DNA of 64,000 nt from the NCBI RefSeq assembly GCF_036662795.1, contig NZ_JBAFWZ010000007.1, positions 92,012 through 156,011 on the forward strand, in the 5' to 3' direction. The position numbers were made by a program, and so were the translations under genes. The stretch's first letter is position 1, and each line of letters opens with the position of its first letter. Below, piece by piece: positions 33,999-43,990 of the stretch. Origin of the DNA: Lysinibacillus_B sp036662795. Lineage in GTDB: Bacteria > Bacillota > Bacilli > Bacillales_A > Planococcaceae. The notes below the pieces were generated by a model. That model made no database searches, was not told the origin of the DNA, and saw nothing but the letters and a program-made list of their open reading frames with translations.

Positions 33999-36415
33999 TG
34001 TCGCTTCTAGTAGCACAGGTCATTGTGGATGTGGCGGCTTATCCCGTAGACCGACCATTTGATTATGCTGTACCAGAGGAGTGGCACAACTTAATAGAAT
34101 GTGGAAGCCGTGTAAAAGTACCATTCGGACCAAGAAATGTCCTTGCTTTTGTCGTGGCACTGAAAGATCATACAGAAGTTCCGCTAAATAAATTAAAGCC
34201 AATTTCTCAAATTTTAGACATAGAGCCAGTTTTGAATAATGAAATGCTCGCGTTAGCGCAATGGCTAAAGGACCAGACGATTTGCTATGAAATCGATGCA
34301 TTGCAAGCAATGTTACCGTCAGCCTTACGTGCTAAATATGAAAAAATTGTTCATTTGAATACAGATATACAAGCGTTAGATTCGAAATTGCAGTCCATTT
34401 TTCGGAAATCAGAAAAGGTCAACTTCATGCAGTTCCAACGAGAAAATGCATTACACGAACTAAAGGAAGCCATTAAACAAGGTCATGTGATGATTGAAAA
34501 TAGCGTAAAGCAACAGGGGAAGGTAAAGGAAGTTCGAAAAGTTTGTATAGCATCAGATGAAGCGCTTCTTATAGAGCTGGAAGAGACCCTGTCAAATCGA
34601 GCAGCGAAGCAAAAGCAGCTGATAGCTTGGATGAGACAGCATGCGGGTGAAGTTCTTACCCCCTCTGATATATGCTCGGCTGTAGGTGTTACAATGGCAG
34701 TTCTACACGCTGTTATTGAACGAGGCGCTGCACATTTTATTAAAGAAGAAGTGTATCGAGATCCATTCACTAAGGCAGTTCAAAAAACGGATTTTCTCCA
34801 ACTAACAGATGAGCAAGCGCATGCCTTATCGAAAATTAAAAGGGCTATGGATAACAAGCACCCCGAAACATTCTTATTGCATGGAATTACGGGTAGTGGA
34901 AAAACAGAGGTGTACCTACAGGCGATTCAACACACGCTTCAGGAAGGAAAAGAGTCTATTGTGCTTGTTCCTGAAATTTCGTTAACCCCACAAATGACAG
35001 AGCGCTTTCGTTCACGATTTGGTGAGCTTGTAGCAGTTATGCATAGTGGTCTTTCTGTAGGTGAGAAGTACGATGAATGGCGTAAAATTCAACAAGGAAA
35101 AGTCAAGGTTGTTGTTGGTGCAAGGTCTGCTATTTTTGCTCCTTTTGAAAATGTCGGACTTGTTATTTTAGATGAGGAGCATGAATCGACATATAAGCAG
35201 GAGGATTCACCGCGCTATCATGCTCGAGATGTGGCAATATGGCGAAGTAAGTTTCACCATTGTCCAGTAATTTTAGGTAGTGCTACGCCATCGCTTGAGT
35301 CGTTTGCGCGGGCGAAGAAAAAACGATATACGCTTCTAACATTAAATCAAAGAGCGAAAAATCAAGCATTACCCGAAGTTAGAATCGTTGATATGCGGGC
35401 TGAGCTAAAGGGTGGAAATCGGTCGATGTTTTCAGAGGCGCTAATTGAAAGCATTCGAATCCGACTTGAGAAACAGGAACAAATTGTATTGTTTTTAAAT
35501 CGACGTGGCTATTCATCCTTCGTGTTGTGTCGTGATTGTGGAACGGTTGTGGAATGTCCAAACTGCGATATTTCTTTAACGTATCACCGCTCCACTGAAA
35601 AAATAAAATGTCATTACTGCGGCTATGAAGAGTTCGTCCCACAAACTTGCCCACAATGTCAAAGTGAGCATATTCGATTTTTTGGCACAGGAACACAAAA
35701 GGTAGAAGAGGAGCTTAATAAGCTATTTCCTGAGGTGCGTGTGCTACGAATGGATGTTGATACGACGAAACAAAAAGGGGCACATGAATTGATTTTAGAC
35801 GCCTTTGGTAACGGGGAAGCGGATATTTTACTAGGAACACAAATGATTGCAAAGGGACTGGACTTCCCTAATATTACACTTGTCGGGGTGTTAAGCGCAG
35901 ATACATCACTACATTTGCCAGACTATCGTGCCGCTGAGCGTACATTCCAGCTGCTCACGCAGGTTAGTGGTCGAGCAGGGCGTCATGAAAAACCAGGCGA
36001 GGTCGTTGTGCAAACATATACACCAGAGCATTACGCAATTGAGCTGTCGAAGGAGCAACTGTACGAACCATTTTACGAGCGTGAAATGCTTACACGTCAT
36101 GGAGCAGGTTATCCTCCTTATTTTTATCTAGCTCTTGTTCAAGTTTCTCATGAAGATGTTATGATGGCGGCAGAATATGCTGCAAAGGCAGCAGAATATT
36201 TACGATCAAACTTACCATTTAGTGTCTCCATTATCGGTCCGACAACAGCTAGTATTAGTCGTCTCCAAAATAGATATCGCTACCAATGTTTGATAAAATA
36301 TAAAATAGAACCAAATTTAATTCCAGTCCTGTTACAGCTGATTAAACTGTACCGTTCGGATTGGATAAAAAAAGGAATTATGCTCACAATTGACTTAGAT
36401 CCATCAATGATTTAG
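33998..36415 (+). CDS. priA: Primosomal replication restart helicase PriA
   Basis: 3'-5' helicase that reloads the replisome on broken forks. 805 residues. N-terminal 3' DNA-binding domain (1-105), winged helix, Walker A in LLHGITGSGKTEVYLQ (about 298-304), DEEH in VILDEEHESTYKQED. Eight zinc-binding cysteines occur in four CxxC pairs (CRDC, CPNC, CHYC, CPQC between about 510 and 556), and helicase motif VSGRAGRHEKPG. The start overlaps the coaBC stop (TAATG). Confidence 0.97.
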   Translation: MSLLVAQVIVDVAAYPVDRPFDYAVPEEWHNLIECGSRVKVPFGPRNVLAFVVALKDHTEVPLNKLKPISQILDIEPVLNNEMLALAQWLKDQTICYEIDALQAMLPSALRAKYEKIVHLNTDIQALDSKLQSIFRKSEKVNFMQFQRENALHELKEAIKQGHVMIENSVKQQGKVKEVRKVCIASDEALLIELEETLSNRAAKQKQLIAWMRQHAGEVLTPSDICSAVGVTMAVLHAVIERGAAHFIKEEVYRDPFTKAVQKTDFLQLTDEQAHALSKIKRAMDNKHPETFLLHGITGSGKTEVYLQAIQHTLQEGKESIVLVPEISLTPQMTERFRSRFGELVAVMHSGLSVGEKYDEWRKIQQGKVKVVVGARSAIFAPFENVGLVILDEEHESTYKQEDSPRYHARDVAIWRSKFHHCPVILGSATPSLESFARAKKKRYTLLTLNQRAKNQALPEVRIVDMRAELKGGNRSMFSEALIESIRIRLEKQEQIVLFLNRRGYSSFVLCRDCGTVVECPNCDISLTYHRSTEKIKCHYCGYEEFVPQTCPQCQSEHIRFFGTGTQKVEEELNKLFPEVRVLRMDVDTTKQKGAHELILDAFGNGEADILLGTQMIAKGLDFPNITLVGVLSADTSLHLPDYRAAERTFQLLTQVSGRAGRHEKPGEVVVQTYTPEHYAIELSKEQLYEPFYEREMLTRHGAGYPPYFYLALVQVSHEDVMMAAEYAAKAAEYLRSNLPFSVSIIGPTTASISRLQNRYRYQCLIKYKIEPNLIPVLLQLIKLYRSDWIKKGIMLTIDLDPSMI

Positions 36416-36438
36416 TGAGCTTTAGAAAGAGGTATAGT

Positions 36439-36930
36439 ATGGCGATTAAAGAGGTAGTTCAGGCACCTGCAAAAGTATTATCAGAAACAACAAAGGAAGT
36501 GGAGGAAATCAATGAAGATATCCTTACACTCTTAGATGATTTATATGACACAATGGTTGAGCATGACGGTGTAGGTATTGCTGCACCACAAATAAATGTC
36601 CCCTTACGAGTTGCTATTGTCGAGCTAGGCGAGGATATTTTAGAAATGATTAATCCAATTGTTTTAGAAACGCGCGGAGAGGAAGAAGACGTGGAAGGGT
36701 GCTTAAGCTTCCCTAATTTATTTGGCCTAGTAAAGCGCCCTACCTATGTAAAAATTGAAGCGTCTGATCGTGAAGGTCGCATTTATGAGCTAGAGGCAGA
36801 AGATTTCGAAGCACGTGTCATCTTACATGAAATTGATCATTTAGATGGCATCTTATTTGACTCAAAAATCGTCCGTATTTTAACAGAAGCAGAACTTGAA
36901 GAAATGTATGCTGATGTAGAGGAGGAGTAA
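36439..36930 (+). CDS. def: Peptide deformylase
   Basis: Removes the formyl group from nascent proteins. 163 residues from the ATG at 36439 (GAAAGAGG upstream); an in-frame GTG at 36415 would add eight residues unlike the family start. Motif 1 GVGIAAPQ (about 44-51), motif 2 EGCLSFP with the metal Cys (about 88), motif 3 HEIDH with two metal histidines (about 131-135). Directly before fmt, whose product adds the formyl group. Confidence 0.96.
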   Translation: MAIKEVVQAPAKVLSETTKEVEEINEDILTLLDDLYDTMVEHDGVGIAAPQINVPLRVAIVELGEDILEMINPIVLETRGEEEDVEGCLSFPNLFGLVKRPTYVKIEASDREGRIYELEAEDFEARVILHEIDHLDGILFDSKIVRILTEAELEEMYADVEEE

Positions 36931-36931
36931 A

Positions 36932-37873
36932 ATGACAAATATTGTTTTTATGGGAACTCCTGCCTTTTCGGCACCGATTTTACGGATGCTACATGAAGAG
37001 GGCTATAATATTCTTGCTGTTGTTACGCAACCTGATCGTCCAGTAGGGCGTAAAAAAGTGTTAACACCTCCTCCTGTAAAAGAAGAGGCAGTGCGTCTAG
37101 GATTGCCAGTTATTCAACCTGAAAAACTAAGAGGTTCTGCGGAATTGCAGCAAATTTTAGATCTACATCCAGACCTAGTCGTTACAGCTGCATTTGGTCA
37201 AATATTGCCTAAAGATTTATTAGAAGCACCACGTTTAGGTTGTATAAATGTGCATGCATCGTTACTTCCGAAGTATCGTGGTGGAGCGCCAATTCATCAA
37301 GCAATTATGGATGGTCAGAAAACAACCGGTGTAACAATTATGTATATGGCTGAAAAATTAGATGCAGGCGATATTATTAGTCAGCGTGCGATCAATATTG
37401 AAGAGTCAGATAATACAGGTAGTATGTTTGAAAAATTAAGTGATGTAGGTCGTGAATTATTAAAGGATACGTTGCCTTCAATTACTGACGGTAGCAATGA
37501 GCGAATTCCACAAGATGAATCGCAAGTAACGTATGCAAGTAATATTTCACGTGAGCAGGAGCGAATCGATTGGAACAAGGATGCGCGAACTTTATATAAT
37601 CAAGTTCGTGGCCTTCATCCTTGGCCGGTTGCGTATACAACATTTGAAGGTGCAAACTTTAAAATTTGGTGGGCACAAGTTGGGCATACTACAAACAGTG
37701 CTACACCAGGAGAAGTAATCCATATTGCAAAAGATTATTTTGAAATTGCTGCTGGTGATGGTGGCAGCTTAGCGATATACGACTGTCAGCCCGCAGGTAA
37801 AAAACGTATGCAGGCGGAAGAATATTTGCGCGGTACAGGAGCGAAATTACAGATTGGGGACCGTTTTGAATGA
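36932..37873 (+). CDS. fmt: Methionyl-tRNA formyltransferase
   Basis: Formylates Met-tRNA for initiation using 10-formyl-tetrahydrofolate. 313 residues; FMGTPAFSAPIL at the start and the active-site loop NVHASLLPKYRGGAPIHQAI (about 106-125; Asn, His and the later Asp of DAGDII form the catalytic set). The C-terminal OB-like tRNA-binding domain begins near 205. Its stop overlaps rsmB by ATGA. Confidence 0.97.
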   Translation: MTNIVFMGTPAFSAPILRMLHEEGYNILAVVTQPDRPVGRKKVLTPPPVKEEAVRLGLPVIQPEKLRGSAELQQILDLHPDLVVTAAFGQILPKDLLEAPRLGCINVHASLLPKYRGGAPIHQAIMDGQKTTGVTIMYMAEKLDAGDIISQRAINIEESDNTGSMFEKLSDVGRELLKDTLPSITDGSNERIPQDESQVTYASNISREQERIDWNKDARTLYNQVRGLHPWPVAYTTFEGANFKIWWAQVGHTTNSATPGEVIHIAKDYFEIAAGDGGSLAIYDCQPAGKKRMQAEEYLRGTGAKLQIGDRFE

Positions 37874-39231
37874 GTAAAAAGAAAGTACAAATTTGGAATG
37901 GTAATGTGCGTGATGCGGCGCTTACAATTCTTCTTTCAATAGATAAAAATCAAGCGTACAGTAATCTATTGTTACACAAAACGATTGAAAAATATAAAAT
38001 TGAGGAAAAAGATCGTGCACTGCTAACTGAGCTAACGTACGGTACACTTCAGCATAAATATACGCTTGATTATTATTTAGAGCCGTTTATTCGAGGTAAA
38101 GTAGATATCTGGGTCCGCTGGCTATTGCGTCTATCCTTATATCAAATGGAATACCTATCACGTATCCCTGCGCATGCAGCTGTAAATGAGGCTGTAGAAA
38201 TAGCGAAACATCGAGGGCATAAAGGGATTGCCAGCATGGTGAATGGTATTCTTCGTTCAATATTACGTGAAGGTGTACGTTCAACAGATGAGATCGTAAA
38301 TCCGAATGAACGTCTTGCAATTGCAACGAGTCATCCCCAGTGGCTAGTTGATCGATGGGTGGAAAGCTATGGTTTTGACCAAACGGCCGCCATGCTCCAA
38401 GAAAATAATGTGCCTCCAATACAAACCGTTCGAGTAAATGTAACGAAGGCATCCGTTGAGCAAGTTCTAACGACCCTAGAGCGTGAAGGTGTGAAAGCTG
38501 AACGAAGTGCCGTTATACCTGAATGTATTTATTTAAGAAATGGCCAGGCGGCACGTACCGGTGCATTTAGAAATGGACTCATTACGATCCAAGATGAAAG
38601 CTCAATGCTTCCTGCGAACGTATTAAATCCACAGCCGGGAATGAAGGTACTCGATATGTGTGCAGCTCCTGGTGGAAAAACAACGCATATCGCTGAAAAA
38701 ATGCAAAATGATGGACAAATACTAGCGATGGACTTACATCCACATAAATTGGACTTAATCGATGAAAATACAGCTCGCCTAGGACTTGATATTGTTCAGA
38801 CAGCACCGATTGATGGACGTAAGGCGGCGAACTTCCTTGGAAAAGAAAGCTTTGATGCGGTGCTCGTGGATGCCCCATGCTCAGGTTTAGGTGTGATGCG
38901 TCGAAAGCCGGATATAAAATATACGAAGCGCGAGGAAGATTTAGAAAGTCTACAAACGGTTCAGCTCGCAATTTTGGATAATGCTGTTAGCGTATTAAAG
39001 CCGGGTGGTCGTCTTGTCTATAGCACTTGTACCGTAGATAAAAAAGAAAATGAAGGAACGGTTGAAGCGTTTTTAGCGAGTCATCCTGAAATGGAAGCTG
39101 AGCCATTGACGAATTTACCAGAGACACTATTAGCGAAACAACAACATGGAATGCTTCAAGTATTCCCACAAGATTTTGGTAGTGACGGATTTTTCGTTGC
39201 CGCCTTTCGTAAAAAAGGAGAAGCAAATTAA
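37870..39231 (+). CDS. rsmB: 16S rRNA (cytosine-967-C5) methyltransferase RsmB (Sun)
   Basis: SAM-dependent rRNA m5C methyltransferase. 453 residues: N-terminal NusB-like domain (about 1-135, AALTILLSIDKNQAYSNLLL), then NOP2/Sun fold with SAM loop VLDMCAAPGGKTTHIAEKM (about 259-277), DAPCSGLGVMRRKPD (about 333-347) and the catalytic Cys in YSTCTVDKKENEG. Translationally coupled to fmt. Confidence 0.96.
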   Translation: MSKKKVQIWNGNVRDAALTILLSIDKNQAYSNLLLHKTIEKYKIEEKDRALLTELTYGTLQHKYTLDYYLEPFIRGKVDIWVRWLLRLSLYQMEYLSRIPAHAAVNEAVEIAKHRGHKGIASMVNGILRSILREGVRSTDEIVNPNERLAIATSHPQWLVDRWVESYGFDQTAAMLQENNVPPIQTVRVNVTKASVEQVLTTLEREGVKAERSAVIPECIYLRNGQAARTGAFRNGLITIQDESSMLPANVLNPQPGMKVLDMCAAPGGKTTHIAEKMQNDGQILAMDLHPHKLDLIDENTARLGLDIVQTAPIDGRKAANFLGKESFDAVLVDAPCSGLGVMRRKPDIKYTKREEDLESLQTVQLAILDNAVSVLKPGGRLVYSTCTVDKKENEGTVEAFLASHPEMEAEPLTNLPETLLAKQQHGMLQVFPQDFGSDGFFVAAFRKKGEAN

Positions 39232-40374
39232 GTGGAAGATCAAAATAAATTTGATGAACGTATTCAAGATTTAGTCCAGGAGGCGGAAGAAAAGCCTGCC
39301 CACCCTGTAAAAAAAGAAAAGCCGAAACTGAAGGAATCGATTTATTCGCTTCGTCCAGATGAGCTGCAGGAATGGCTAAAGGCTAACGGAGAAAAACCGT
39401 TCCGTGCCGCTCAAATTTTTGAATGGCTATATAGTAAACGTGTGAAAACTTTTGATGAAATGTCAAATCTATCAAAGGGTCTACGTGACAAATTAGAAGA
39501 GAACTTTGCTCTAACGACCCTATCAACACTCGTTAAGCAAGAATCAAAAGATGGAACGATAAAATTTCTATTTCAATTACAGGACGGCTACTCTATTGAG
39601 ACAGTATTAATGAGACATGAATATGGTAATTCGATTTGTGTAACAACACAGGTTGGATGCCGAATTGGCTGTACATTTTGTGCCTCGACACTTGGCGGTT
39701 TGAAGCGTCACTTAATGGCAGGAGAAATTGTCGAGCAAGTTGTAAAAGTTCAGCAAAAGTTAGATGAAACAGGTGAACGTGTTAGTTCGATTGTCATTAT
39801 GGGAATCGGAGAACCTTTCGATAATTATGAGGCTATGATGAATTTCCTAAAAATTGTAAACGATGATAAGGGCTTGAACATTGGTGCTCGTCATATTACC
39901 GTTTCGACTTCTGGTATCGTACCTAAAATTTATCAGTTTGCAGATGAACAAATGCAAATTAATTTTGCTGTATCACTGCATGCCCCAAATCAGGAGGCGC
40001 GTCAAAAGCTTATGCCGATTGCAAGAGCGTATAAAATTGATGAGTTGTTAGAAGCTGTTCGCTACTATACGAAAAAGACCGGTCGTCGTGTAACATTTGA
40101 GTATGGTCTAATGTCAGGGGAAAATGATTCTGTTGAAATAGCAGAAGAATTATCTGCATTGATTAAAGATATTAAATGTCATGTGAATTTAATTCCGATT
40201 AATTATGTGCCGGAGCGTGATTATATTCGCACGTCTCGTAGTAAAATATTTGCATTTGAAAAAACATTAAAGAAAAATGGTATTAATGTCACGATTCGTC
40301 GTGAACAAGGCGCAGATATTGCTGCTGCATGTGGACAATTACGAGCAGCGGAACGATCTGAAGAAATAAAGTAG
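39232..40374 (+). CDS. rlmN: Dual-specificity RNA methyltransferase RlmN
   Basis: Radical SAM enzyme methylating C2 of A2503 in 23S rRNA and A37 in some tRNAs. 380 residues. The 4Fe-4S cluster motif is CRIGCTFC (Cys143, 147, 150); the second catalytic Cys lies near the C-terminus in AACGQLRAAE. The GTG start is 11 bases after AAAAAAGGAG. The first 40 residues form a charged, Lys/Glu-rich extension before the usual family start SIYSLRPDELQEWL; whether they are made in full is uncertain. Confidence 0.95.
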   Translation: MEDQNKFDERIQDLVQEAEEKPAHPVKKEKPKLKESIYSLRPDELQEWLKANGEKPFRAAQIFEWLYSKRVKTFDEMSNLSKGLRDKLEENFALTTLSTLVKQESKDGTIKFLFQLQDGYSIETVLMRHEYGNSICVTTQVGCRIGCTFCASTLGGLKRHLMAGEIVEQVVKVQQKLDETGERVSSIVIMGIGEPFDNYEAMMNFLKIVNDDKGLNIGARHITVSTSGIVPKIYQFADEQMQINFAVSLHAPNQEARQKLMPIARAYKIDELLEAVRYYTKKTGRRVTFEYGLMSGENDSVEIAEELSALIKDIKCHVNLIPINYVPERDYIRTSRSKIFAFEKTLKKNGINVTIRREQGADIAAACGQLRAAERSEEIK

Positions 40375-40383
40375 GTGACCAAA

Positions 40384-41133
40384 ATGAACTTCACAGTCGA
40401 AAGTGATGTTGGATTAAGACGTACAGTCAATGAAGATCGAGTAACATTTGTTGAACGACCTGATCATTATAAGCTGGCGATTTTGGCGGACGGAATGGGC
40501 GGACATAATGCTGGAGATGTTGCAAGTGAGATGACAATTGAGCAGTTGCAACAGTTATTTTTACAGGCAAGTGATGACCAACTTGGAAGCCAAATGAGTA
40601 AAGCAGAGTGGTTAAGAGATGCAGTTTCTCATATCAATCAAAAGATTTACAATTATTCTTTATCACATGAAGGCTGTAAAGGGATGGGGACTACGTTAAT
40701 CGCTGTACTGATTGATGGTGCACATTGCACTATCAGTCATGTTGGCGACAGCCGTGTATATCATTTTACAAATGAAACAGTTGAACTTATTACGAGAGAC
40801 CATTCGTATGTCAATATTTTATTGGAAAGTGGAGAAATTAGTGAAGAAGAGGCACAAAATCATCCGCAAAAAAACTTTATACTTAAGGCATTAGGTACGG
40901 AAAGCACTATTCAGCCTGATTTTTATGAAGTGACACTTGAAGAGGATTCTGCTTTATTAATTTGCTCTGATGGTTTAAGTAATAAGCTATCAACTAGTGA
41001 AATGGCAGCCATTATCACCCTACCAATGTCCTTGCAGGAAAAAGGGAAGAAGCTAGTACAATTAGCGAATGATAGCGGCGGCGAGGATAATATTTCCCTA
41101 GTGCTAGTAACGATGAAAGATAAGGAGGTGTAA
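40384..41133 (+). CDS. prpC: Serine/threonine protein phosphatase PrpC (PP2C type)
   Basis: Metal-dependent phosphatase opposing PrkC. 249 residues from the ATG at 40384, with TAGGTGA upstream; a GTG three codons earlier overlaps that site. PP2C motifs: VGLRRTVNEDR, LADGMGGHNAGDVAS with the metal Asp (about 34-48), GCKGMGTTLIA, SHVGDSRVY, ICSDGLSNKL and GGEDNISLVL. prkC follows three bases after its stop. Confidence 0.96.
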   Translation: MNFTVESDVGLRRTVNEDRVTFVERPDHYKLAILADGMGGHNAGDVASEMTIEQLQQLFLQASDDQLGSQMSKAEWLRDAVSHINQKIYNYSLSHEGCKGMGTTLIAVLIDGAHCTISHVGDSRVYHFTNETVELITRDHSYVNILLESGEISEEEAQNHPQKNFILKALGTESTIQPDFYEVTLEEDSALLICSDGLSNKLSTSEMAAIITLPMSLQEKGKKLVQLANDSGGEDNISLVLVTMKDKEV

Positions 41134-41135
41134 GG

Positions 41136-43094
41136 ATGTTTGTAGGTAAACGTGTAAGTGACCGATACAAAATTTTAGAGCTTATCGGTGGCGGCGGTAT
41201 GTCGCATGTATATTTAGCTCATGACATGATTTTAAATCGAGATGTAGCGATAAAAATACTACGTTATGATTTTACAAATGAGGCTGAGTTGCATCGACGT
41301 TTTCAACGAGAAGCCTTATCTGCAACGAGTCTTTCTCATCCTAATATTGTAAGTGTATATGATGTCGGTGAAGACGGTGATATGCATTATATCGTTATGG
41401 AATACATTAAAGGGAAAACATTAAAGCAATACATACAAGAGTTTTCTCCTTTATCACCAGCACGCAGTGTCCATATTATGAAGCAGCTTACGTCTGCTAT
41501 TGCACATGCACATGAAAATGGAATTATTCACCGTGATATTAAACCACAGAATATATTAGTTGATGATGATGGAAATGTAAAAATTACTGATTTTGGCATT
41601 GCGACGACGTTAAATGCAACGAGCTATACACAAACTAATTCGGTCATGGGCACAGTGCATTACTTATCGCCAGAGCAAGCCCGTGGAGGAATTGCTACAA
41701 ATAAATCAGATATTTATTCGTTAGGAATTGTGCTTTATGAACTGTTAACAGGAGAACTACCATTTTCAGGAGAAAGTGCGGTTTCTATTGCCTTAAAGCA
41801 TTTGCAATCAGAAACGCCATCAGTGCGAGCGTTTGATGCAACGATTCCACAAAGTATAGAAAACATCGTATTAAAGGCAACTGCTAAAGATGCAAATCAT
41901 CGTTATGAAAGTGTAGAAGATTTAGAAGAAGACTTAGCTTCAGTCTTATCACCAGGGCGTGCAAATGAGTTGAAATATATGCCTCCTTTAGACGATGAAG
42001 CAACGAAGGCAATTCCGATTATTAAGGAAAATCTTCCTATTAATGATATGATGCAAACGAAAATGATTAATAAAGTGCAGGAAGGGTCAAAGCCAGAAAC
42101 ACCAAAAGCTACACCCTCTTTGAAAAAGCCGAAAAAGAAAAAATGGCCAATTATTGTAGGAACCATAATTGGGCTTGCTGTGATTATAGTGATTGCAATC
42201 TTTGCCCTTACTCCATCAAAAATAGAGATTCCTGATGTGACCAATCACACGATTGAAGAGGCAACAAAGATGCTTGAAGAAGCTGGGTTTGTTGTCGGTA
42301 AGGAAGAAGAGCGGCATTCTGAAGAAATTGAAGAAGGAAACGTTATCGGAACAGATCCAGAAGCCGGGAAAACCCGAGTAGAAGGTTCGGAAATCAATTT
42401 AATTGTTAGTATTGGTCACGAGCCTGTCGAAATGGAAAATTATGAAGGTCGTGATATTGATCAAGTCATGACAATATTAGAGAATGATGAATATGAAGAT
42501 ATTGATATCGAGTATGAGTATTCGGATGATGAGGTTGGTACGATTATTGCCCAATATCCAGCTGCAGGTGAAGAGATTATCGTGAAAAATACAACCATCA
42601 CCTTCACTGTTAGTAAAGGAAAAAATACTGTTTCAGTAGCGAATTTAAAGGGCTATAATGAATCTGCATTAAATGAATACGAACGTAGTTCAGGCTTTAT
42701 AATTAAGGAAGTTTCAACCGAATATTCTGATACAGTGCCAGCTGGTAGTGTAATCTCTCAAAAGCCATCTGCAGGGACGAAATTAGAAGAGGGAAGCACA
42801 ATTCAAGTTGTCATCTCAAAAGGTCCTAAGCAAAAGCTTGTAAAATTCTATAAAAATACCGTTGTCATTCCATATGAGCCTGAAGAACCTGAAGAAGAAC
42901 AAGAGGTTCGAATTTATATTAGTGATAAAACGAATACAATGGAAAAACCAATTGAAGTATTTTCAATTATGGAAAATACAAGATATGGTATTCAATTAGA
43001 GGTTGAAGAAGGCAAGAAGGCGAGCTATAGAATCGAACGTGACGGAGTTATTATTGAACAAAAAGAAATTCATTACGACGATTTGAAGAGTTAA
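41136..43094 (+). CDS. prkC: PASTA-domain serine/threonine kinase PrkC
   Basis: Membrane kinase sensing muropeptides/lipid II through external PASTA repeats. 652 residues: kinase domain about 10-270 with Gly-rich loop GGGGMSHVYLA, Lys40 in DVAIKIL, HRDIKPQN (about 132-139) and DFGIAT (about 151); a Lys-rich juxtamembrane stretch; TM helix about 337-358; three PASTA repeats (about 364-430, 431-497, 498-565); and a C-terminal beta-rich domain. AAGGAGGTG precedes the ATG. It forms a kinase/phosphatase pair with prpC and is next to rsgA, as in B. subtilis. Confidence 0.97.
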   Translation: MFVGKRVSDRYKILELIGGGGMSHVYLAHDMILNRDVAIKILRYDFTNEAELHRRFQREALSATSLSHPNIVSVYDVGEDGDMHYIVMEYIKGKTLKQYIQEFSPLSPARSVHIMKQLTSAIAHAHENGIIHRDIKPQNILVDDDGNVKITDFGIATTLNATSYTQTNSVMGTVHYLSPEQARGGIATNKSDIYSLGIVLYELLTGELPFSGESAVSIALKHLQSETPSVRAFDATIPQSIENIVLKATAKDANHRYESVEDLEEDLASVLSPGRANELKYMPPLDDEATKAIPIIKENLPINDMMQTKMINKVQEGSKPETPKATPSLKKPKKKKWPIIVGTIIGLAVIIVIAIFALTPSKIEIPDVTNHTIEEATKMLEEAGFVVGKEEERHSEEIEEGNVIGTDPEAGKTRVEGSEINLIVSIGHEPVEMENYEGRDIDQVMTILENDEYEDIDIEYEYSDDEVGTIIAQYPAAGEEIIVKNTTITFTVSKGKNTVSVANLKGYNESALNEYERSSGFIIKEVSTEYSDTVPAGSVISQKPSAGTKLEEGSTIQVVISKGPKQKLVKFYKNTVVIPYEPEEPEEEQEVRIYISDKTNTMEKPIEVFSIMENTRYGIQLEVEEGKKASYRIERDGVIIEQKEIHYDDLKS

Positions 43095-43106
43095 GGGAGG
43101 CATTTC

Positions 43107-43988
43107 ATGGCGCAAGGCCAAATTAGAAAAGCATTAAGTGGCTATTATTATGTTGAACAGGACGGGGAATTAATTCAGTGCCGGGGTAGAGGAGTATTCC
43201 GAAACCGCGGCGAATCTCCACTTGTAGGAGATATAGTAGATTATACAAAAGAGGGCGAGTCAGATGGATATGTAATGAAAATTCATCCTCGCAAAAATGA
43301 TCTTGTGCGCCCACCGATTGCTAATGTAGATCAGGCAATACTAGTATTTTCTGCTAAAGAGCCTGATTTCAATACAATTTTATTAGACCGATTTCTTGTT
43401 GTTTTAGAGTCGTTTCATGTTGAACCGATTATTTGCTTAACGAAGATGGATTTAGTAACGGATGAAGAATTATTGGGTCTTCAACAATATATTGCTGACT
43501 ATGAAGCGATTGGCTATACAGTATTATCAACATATAAAGATGACCCTACTTTACTAACAACTCTAGAGCCCTTTTTAAAAGGAAAAACAACTGTACTTGC
43601 TGGACAATCAGGCGTAGGAAAATCAACAATGCTTAATACATTAATTCCAGCATTGAATTTAAAAACGGGTGTAATCTCACAAAGCTTAGGGCGAGGTAAG
43701 CATACGACAAGACATGTTGAACTTATTGAAGTGTGTGGTGGGCTTCTGGCTGATACACCAGGTTTTAGTTCTTTTGATTTTGATACCATCGAAAAGGAAG
43801 AGTTAACAGCTTGCTTCCCGGAGTTTGCACGAATAAGTGAACATTGTAAGTTTCGCGGCTGTTTACATATTAAGGAGCCGAAATGTGCTGTAAAAGAAGC
43901 GCTCGAAACAGGTGGAATTCGCCCATATCGTTACGAGCATTACCAACAATTTTTACAGGAAATACTAGATCGAAAGCCGAGGTACTAA
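43107..43988 (+). CDS. rsgA: Ribosome small-subunit GTPase RsgA
   Basis: Circularly permuted GTPase acting in late 30S maturation. 293 residues: N-terminal OB fold, then G motifs in permuted order, LTKMD (G4), GQSGVGKSTMLN (G1, about 166-177) and DTPGFSSFD (G3), followed by a zinc-binding end with CKFRGCLHIKEPKC. GGGAGG lies ahead of the ATG. Only two bases separate it from rpe. Confidence 0.97.
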   Translation: MAQGQIRKALSGYYYVEQDGELIQCRGRGVFRNRGESPLVGDIVDYTKEGESDGYVMKIHPRKNDLVRPPIANVDQAILVFSAKEPDFNTILLDRFLVVLESFHVEPIICLTKMDLVTDEELLGLQQYIADYEAIGYTVLSTYKDDPTLLTTLEPFLKGKTTVLAGQSGVGKSTMLNTLIPALNLKTGVISQSLGRGKHTTRHVELIEVCGGLLADTPGFSSFDFDTIEKEELTACFPEFARISEHCKFRGCLHIKEPKCAVKEALETGGIRPYRYEHYQQFLQEILDRKPRY

Positions 43989-43990
43989 AA

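Noticed and set aside
38582..38971. 129-codon minus-strand frame inside rsmB
   Set aside because: Antisense to the methyltransferase core motifs; no ribosome site.
43883..43990. N-terminal extension of rpe into rsgA
   Set aside because: The extension overlaps the end of rsgA in another frame, and the family start is at 43991.
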